Made by a program: the position numbers and the translations under genes | The notes under the pieces: model-generated | The model's input: the letters and a program-made list of their open reading frames with translations, nothing else | Database searches by the model: none | What the model was told of the DNA's origin: nothing | Shown: positions 63,660-64,000 of the stretch, piece by piece | How positions within the stretch are numbered: position 1 is the first letter of the stretch | Layout: each line of letters opens with the position of its first letter | Source: Rutpela maculata | Taxonomy: Eukaryota > Arthropoda > Insecta > Coleoptera > Cerambycidae | Direction: 5' to 3' | Assembly: GCA_936432065.2 (NCBI GenBank) | Contig: OW386289.2 | Span: forward strand, 19,612,277 to 19,676,276 | DNA length: 64,000 bases

Positions 63660-63696
63660 CATCTTTCCACTCCACTACGTGGATGTGGAAGTAATA
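63660..63696. mobile_element. Solo 30-bp end of the GCAGCGG family, arm 2 only
   Basis: ttccactccactacgtggat plus gtggaagt lies between the TIR element and sequence that is contiguous with it in arm 1. It equals the first 30 bp of the abundant family, an imperfect palindrome around ctacgtg. It is either a minimal insertion or a leftover after excision. Confidence 0.5.
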
Positions 63697-64000
63697 AATC
63701 AAATGGCATATATTTCCATTAAAAATAATGTATGTTTTTATCCGAATTTGTTATAAATAAGAAACAAGAAATGAAATGTTTCATATTTCTATTGTGAAAT
63801 ATAGTTCATTTAGTTATCCTTAAATCATGGAAAAAAACATTTTATATTTATTACAAAAAATGTTTTGTAAGACATACAAAGAAAAATGTTAGTGTAGTTT
63901 TGGTGAATAAGTATACCTACTAGAAGCCAAGGCCTCAGATTTTTTATAATATTTTACACTACTATAAAGAAAACTACCTGTTGTTAAACTTGAGGTATGT

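Larger units (their letters stand above)
57394..64000. repeat. Large inverted repeat, arm 2 (continues past the window)
   Basis: Reverse complement of 37,141-43,010. Contains in mirror order the F2 array, fold-back, non-coding stretch, GCAGCGG element with minisatellite and the acaggg TIR element. The last bases (ttaaacttgaggtatgt) still match arm 1 at 37,141, so the arm is longer than the window shows. Confidence 0.95.

Overview
The window is strongly AT-rich eukaryotic DNA with almost no conventional coding capacity. It is packed with interspersed repeats, fold-back (inverted-repeat) elements, minisatellites and long (TA)n tracts. A jockey-like LINE reverse-transcriptase fragment, a piggyBac-type zinc-finger remnant, TTAA-flanked and TA-flanked fold-back elements, and a short candidate gene with GT-AG introns of 1.16 kb and 80 bp all fit an arthropod, most likely an insect with a large repeat-rich genome. 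This is inference; no species-diagnostic gene is present.

Layout. (1) 1-20,580 and 25,470-36,406 are two diverged copies (A and B) of one repeat-built segment. A holds 1-5,231 plus 8,325-14,215; B holds 25,470-29,411 plus 29,590-36,406. A alone carries a decayed protein-coding remnant (6,724-7,830), a 205-bp palindrome, a threefold tandem array and a second, near-identical copy of a 2,167-bp block. B alone carries a new 0.44-kb insertion and a fuller version of a 1.9-kb fold-back element. (2) 16,986-25,420 holds the LINE fragment and three more fold-backs, one containing a tRNA-like segment. (3) 37,141-43,010 and 57,394-64,000 are the two arms of a large inverted repeat that runs off the right edge; its 14.4-kb loop (43,011-57,393) starts and ends at (TA)n tracts. 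The loop holds a 2.46-kb terminal-inverted-repeat element, a 2.3-kb fold-back, the one candidate host gene (minus strand, 49,653-51,222), nested hairpin MITEs, a TTAA-flanked fold-back and the piggyBac remnant.

Most interesting pattern. Nine long or short (TA)n tracts are not random. Eight of the nine directly abut an array of short motif copies, and the motif differs between sites: F1 GCTGCGTCC/GGACGCAGC, F2 GGATGCCATCTGA, F3 ACGTTCTGGCACC, F4 GGGCTTCGT, F5 ATCGGGCTA/TAGCCCGAT. F1 and F3 can be followed from one (TA)n tract to another as whole elements with inward-facing motif arrays at both ends. The same end exists in long and short forms that differ by deletions between motif copies. I read this as a group of DNA transposons that live in, or make, (TA)n microsatellites and carry family-private arrays of probable transposase-binding sites. 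Their transposase is not in the window.

Limits. All comparisons were made by eye. Element borders are usually good to a few bases where stated and otherwise to tens of bases. Names such as F1-F5, X and Y are labels used only here. Most open reading frames are by-products of (TA)n, minisatellites or palindromes.
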